From Lates calcarifer (lineage: Eukaryota > Chordata > Actinopteri > Centropomidae), in the NCBI RefSeq assembly GCF_001640805.2, contig NC_066850.1, positions 8,097,927-8,161,926 of the forward strand: 64,000 bases of DNA. Direction: 5' to 3'. A program made the translations under genes and the position numbers. Under the pieces are notes generated by a model. It saw only the letters and a program-made list of their open reading frames with translations. It was not told where the DNA came from and did not search any database. Shown here one piece after another: positions 62,842 through 64,000 of the stretch. Position 1 is the first letter of the stretch; each line of letters begins with the position of its first letter.

Positions 62842-64000
62842 GTGTTCTGTTTGAATTTAGAGTGACCTTCATGTTCACAGACAGACCTTGGATGACCATC
62901 TACCTATTATTTCATTACTCTTATATCGATACAAGGCCATAAATTTCCACTGTGCACAGCCGACCAGTTCCAAATCCAAAATCCCCAGACTCAATAACAT
63001 TAATACCACTTTAAGTTTATTCTGCCACTGCGGTCACAAATTGTTAGTCAATGTCCCAAACGATAATCCCTGAAAATCTTATGTTCCTTTTTCCTAGTTT
63101 TATTTCAAAATCTTGTTTTATACCCATCATCAACAACTCCTGGGTCTGATTATGACTCACAAAGTAGCAGTAACTCTTTGTCTTTGCACTAATGACGCAG
63201 CCATTAACTGCTCCCAGAGTTTAATCTGCGATTGCTCTCTTTTCGTCCTCTCCAGTCTGGCTCACATTAAAAGCTGCTGAAATGTTTATGGACAAAGGTT
63301 GATGGATTGATGGTGGGATGCATGGAGAGCCATCTGAAACCCTGCTCAAATGCACATGTGCATGTATATCTGTTTATGTGCTTGTGGCCGTGGGTCAAGG
63401 CAGGGAGATAAGGTTCAGTAATCAGCAGTGAAAGCTCTGTTATTTTGAGTGCATTGCTATTCCTTCAAACAGAGCTGGTACACTGGCTCTGTAGATAATT
63501 CTGAATGTTCCAGCCTGTGAGACGTGCCAGATGTGAGGAGTTCACGACATGAGTACCACTATGAAAAGCTTGATAAACTGACTTACAAATACTTTCCAGT
63601 ATTGGCAATGAATGTATCATACTACAGGACAAGCCCAACCTATCTGGCATCTAAACAGGATAAAATAAACCATCAAAGTCATCTACAAGCACTATTTGAC
63701 CCAGGAGTGCTTTACATCCTTAAATCCAAAAAGACTCTTGAACATTCCTGCCAAGTCTGCAGACAAGGTTTTCGTTGGATTGAGCTTTCAGCTGCGCTTA
63801 GATAAGAGAGCCTGACACAGCCAAGATTACTCAATGTGTCAGAGATGAGAACAACGTGTCCTCTGGATCTATTGTGTGTCCAGACCAGGGCTCTTTGTTT
63901 CAGTGCCTCCCAGCTACACTACGTACTCCATGTTTCCAAGTGGAAAAACTGCATCTAGATGTTAAACATCCATGTGACACAATTCTAGGCTCTAAGTGCC

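Larger units (their letters stand above)
58331..64000. other. Right-end stretch without recognisable coding exons
   Basis: This would be first-intron sequence if the exon ending at 58330 is real. It contains a GT microsatellite (62674), a 24-bp tandem duplication (62801), C-rich simple sequence at about 60121-60140, an isolated LFADDIIL-encoding stretch (about 58549) and no supported gene. The frames at 61329-61724 and 63524-63805 show no domain I recognise. Confidence 0.5.

Overview
The window looks like nuclear DNA of a bony fish, probably a teleost. It is AT-rich and mostly non-coding, with many long CA/GT microsatellites. It carries diverged copies of short interspersed repeats that I know from teleost genomes, and its one clear gene has vertebrate-type introns and a vertebrate matrix-protein architecture. 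There is no bacterial operon structure, CRISPR array, rRNA or tRNA gene. Almost all ATG-initiated open frames are short chance frames, many running through CA, GT or GA repeats.

The one convincing protein-coding gene is on the + strand at about 28.4-32.1 kb. It encodes a secreted leucine-rich-repeat proteoglycan-type protein resembling ECM2/class I SLRPs. A probable 5' untranslated exon ends at 28530. A signal-peptide exon follows (28676-28742), then a 1.5-kb exon for a charged, Pro-rich linker with an RGD and a basic cluster (28950-30447). A single exon carries the cysteine cluster, about 14 LRRs and the C-terminal cysteine pair (30853-31952). A polyadenylation signal lies at 32087. Splice phases agree throughout (phase 1, then phase 2). 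As given, the LRR exon has a one-base frameshift near 31550 that would cut off the last five LRRs. The LRR consensus resumes perfectly in the next frame, so this is an assembly error, a recent null allele, or the start of a pseudogene.

Two other gene-like pieces are weaker. One is a splice-acceptor-preceded, acidic, GC-rich open frame at 35956-36219 that could be the last coding exon of an unidentified + strand gene. The other is a CpG-richer block ending in a good splice donor at 58331, which could be the 5' non-coding exon of a gene extending past the right edge.

Mobile-element remains explain part of the rest. They are a tRNA-derived SINE with a perfect 10-bp target-site duplication (26350-26616), a deleted LTR retroelement on the minus strand with one complete LTR and a tRNA-Pro-like primer-binding site (about 49906-51204), two decayed LINE reverse-transcriptase fragments (39262-39444 + and 43080-43301 -), five copies of a GCTAGC/TTAGCATG-rich fish repeat, and two copies of a second family, one of them inside intron 2 of the LRR gene. 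A 247-bp-period direct duplication (51796-52160), a degenerate telomere-like AACCCTAA tract and about a dozen microsatellites complete the picture. I do not see a novel multi-gene system here. The most useful leads are the frameshifted LRR gene and its intron-poor LRR domain, the orphan acidic exon, and the deleted LTR element.
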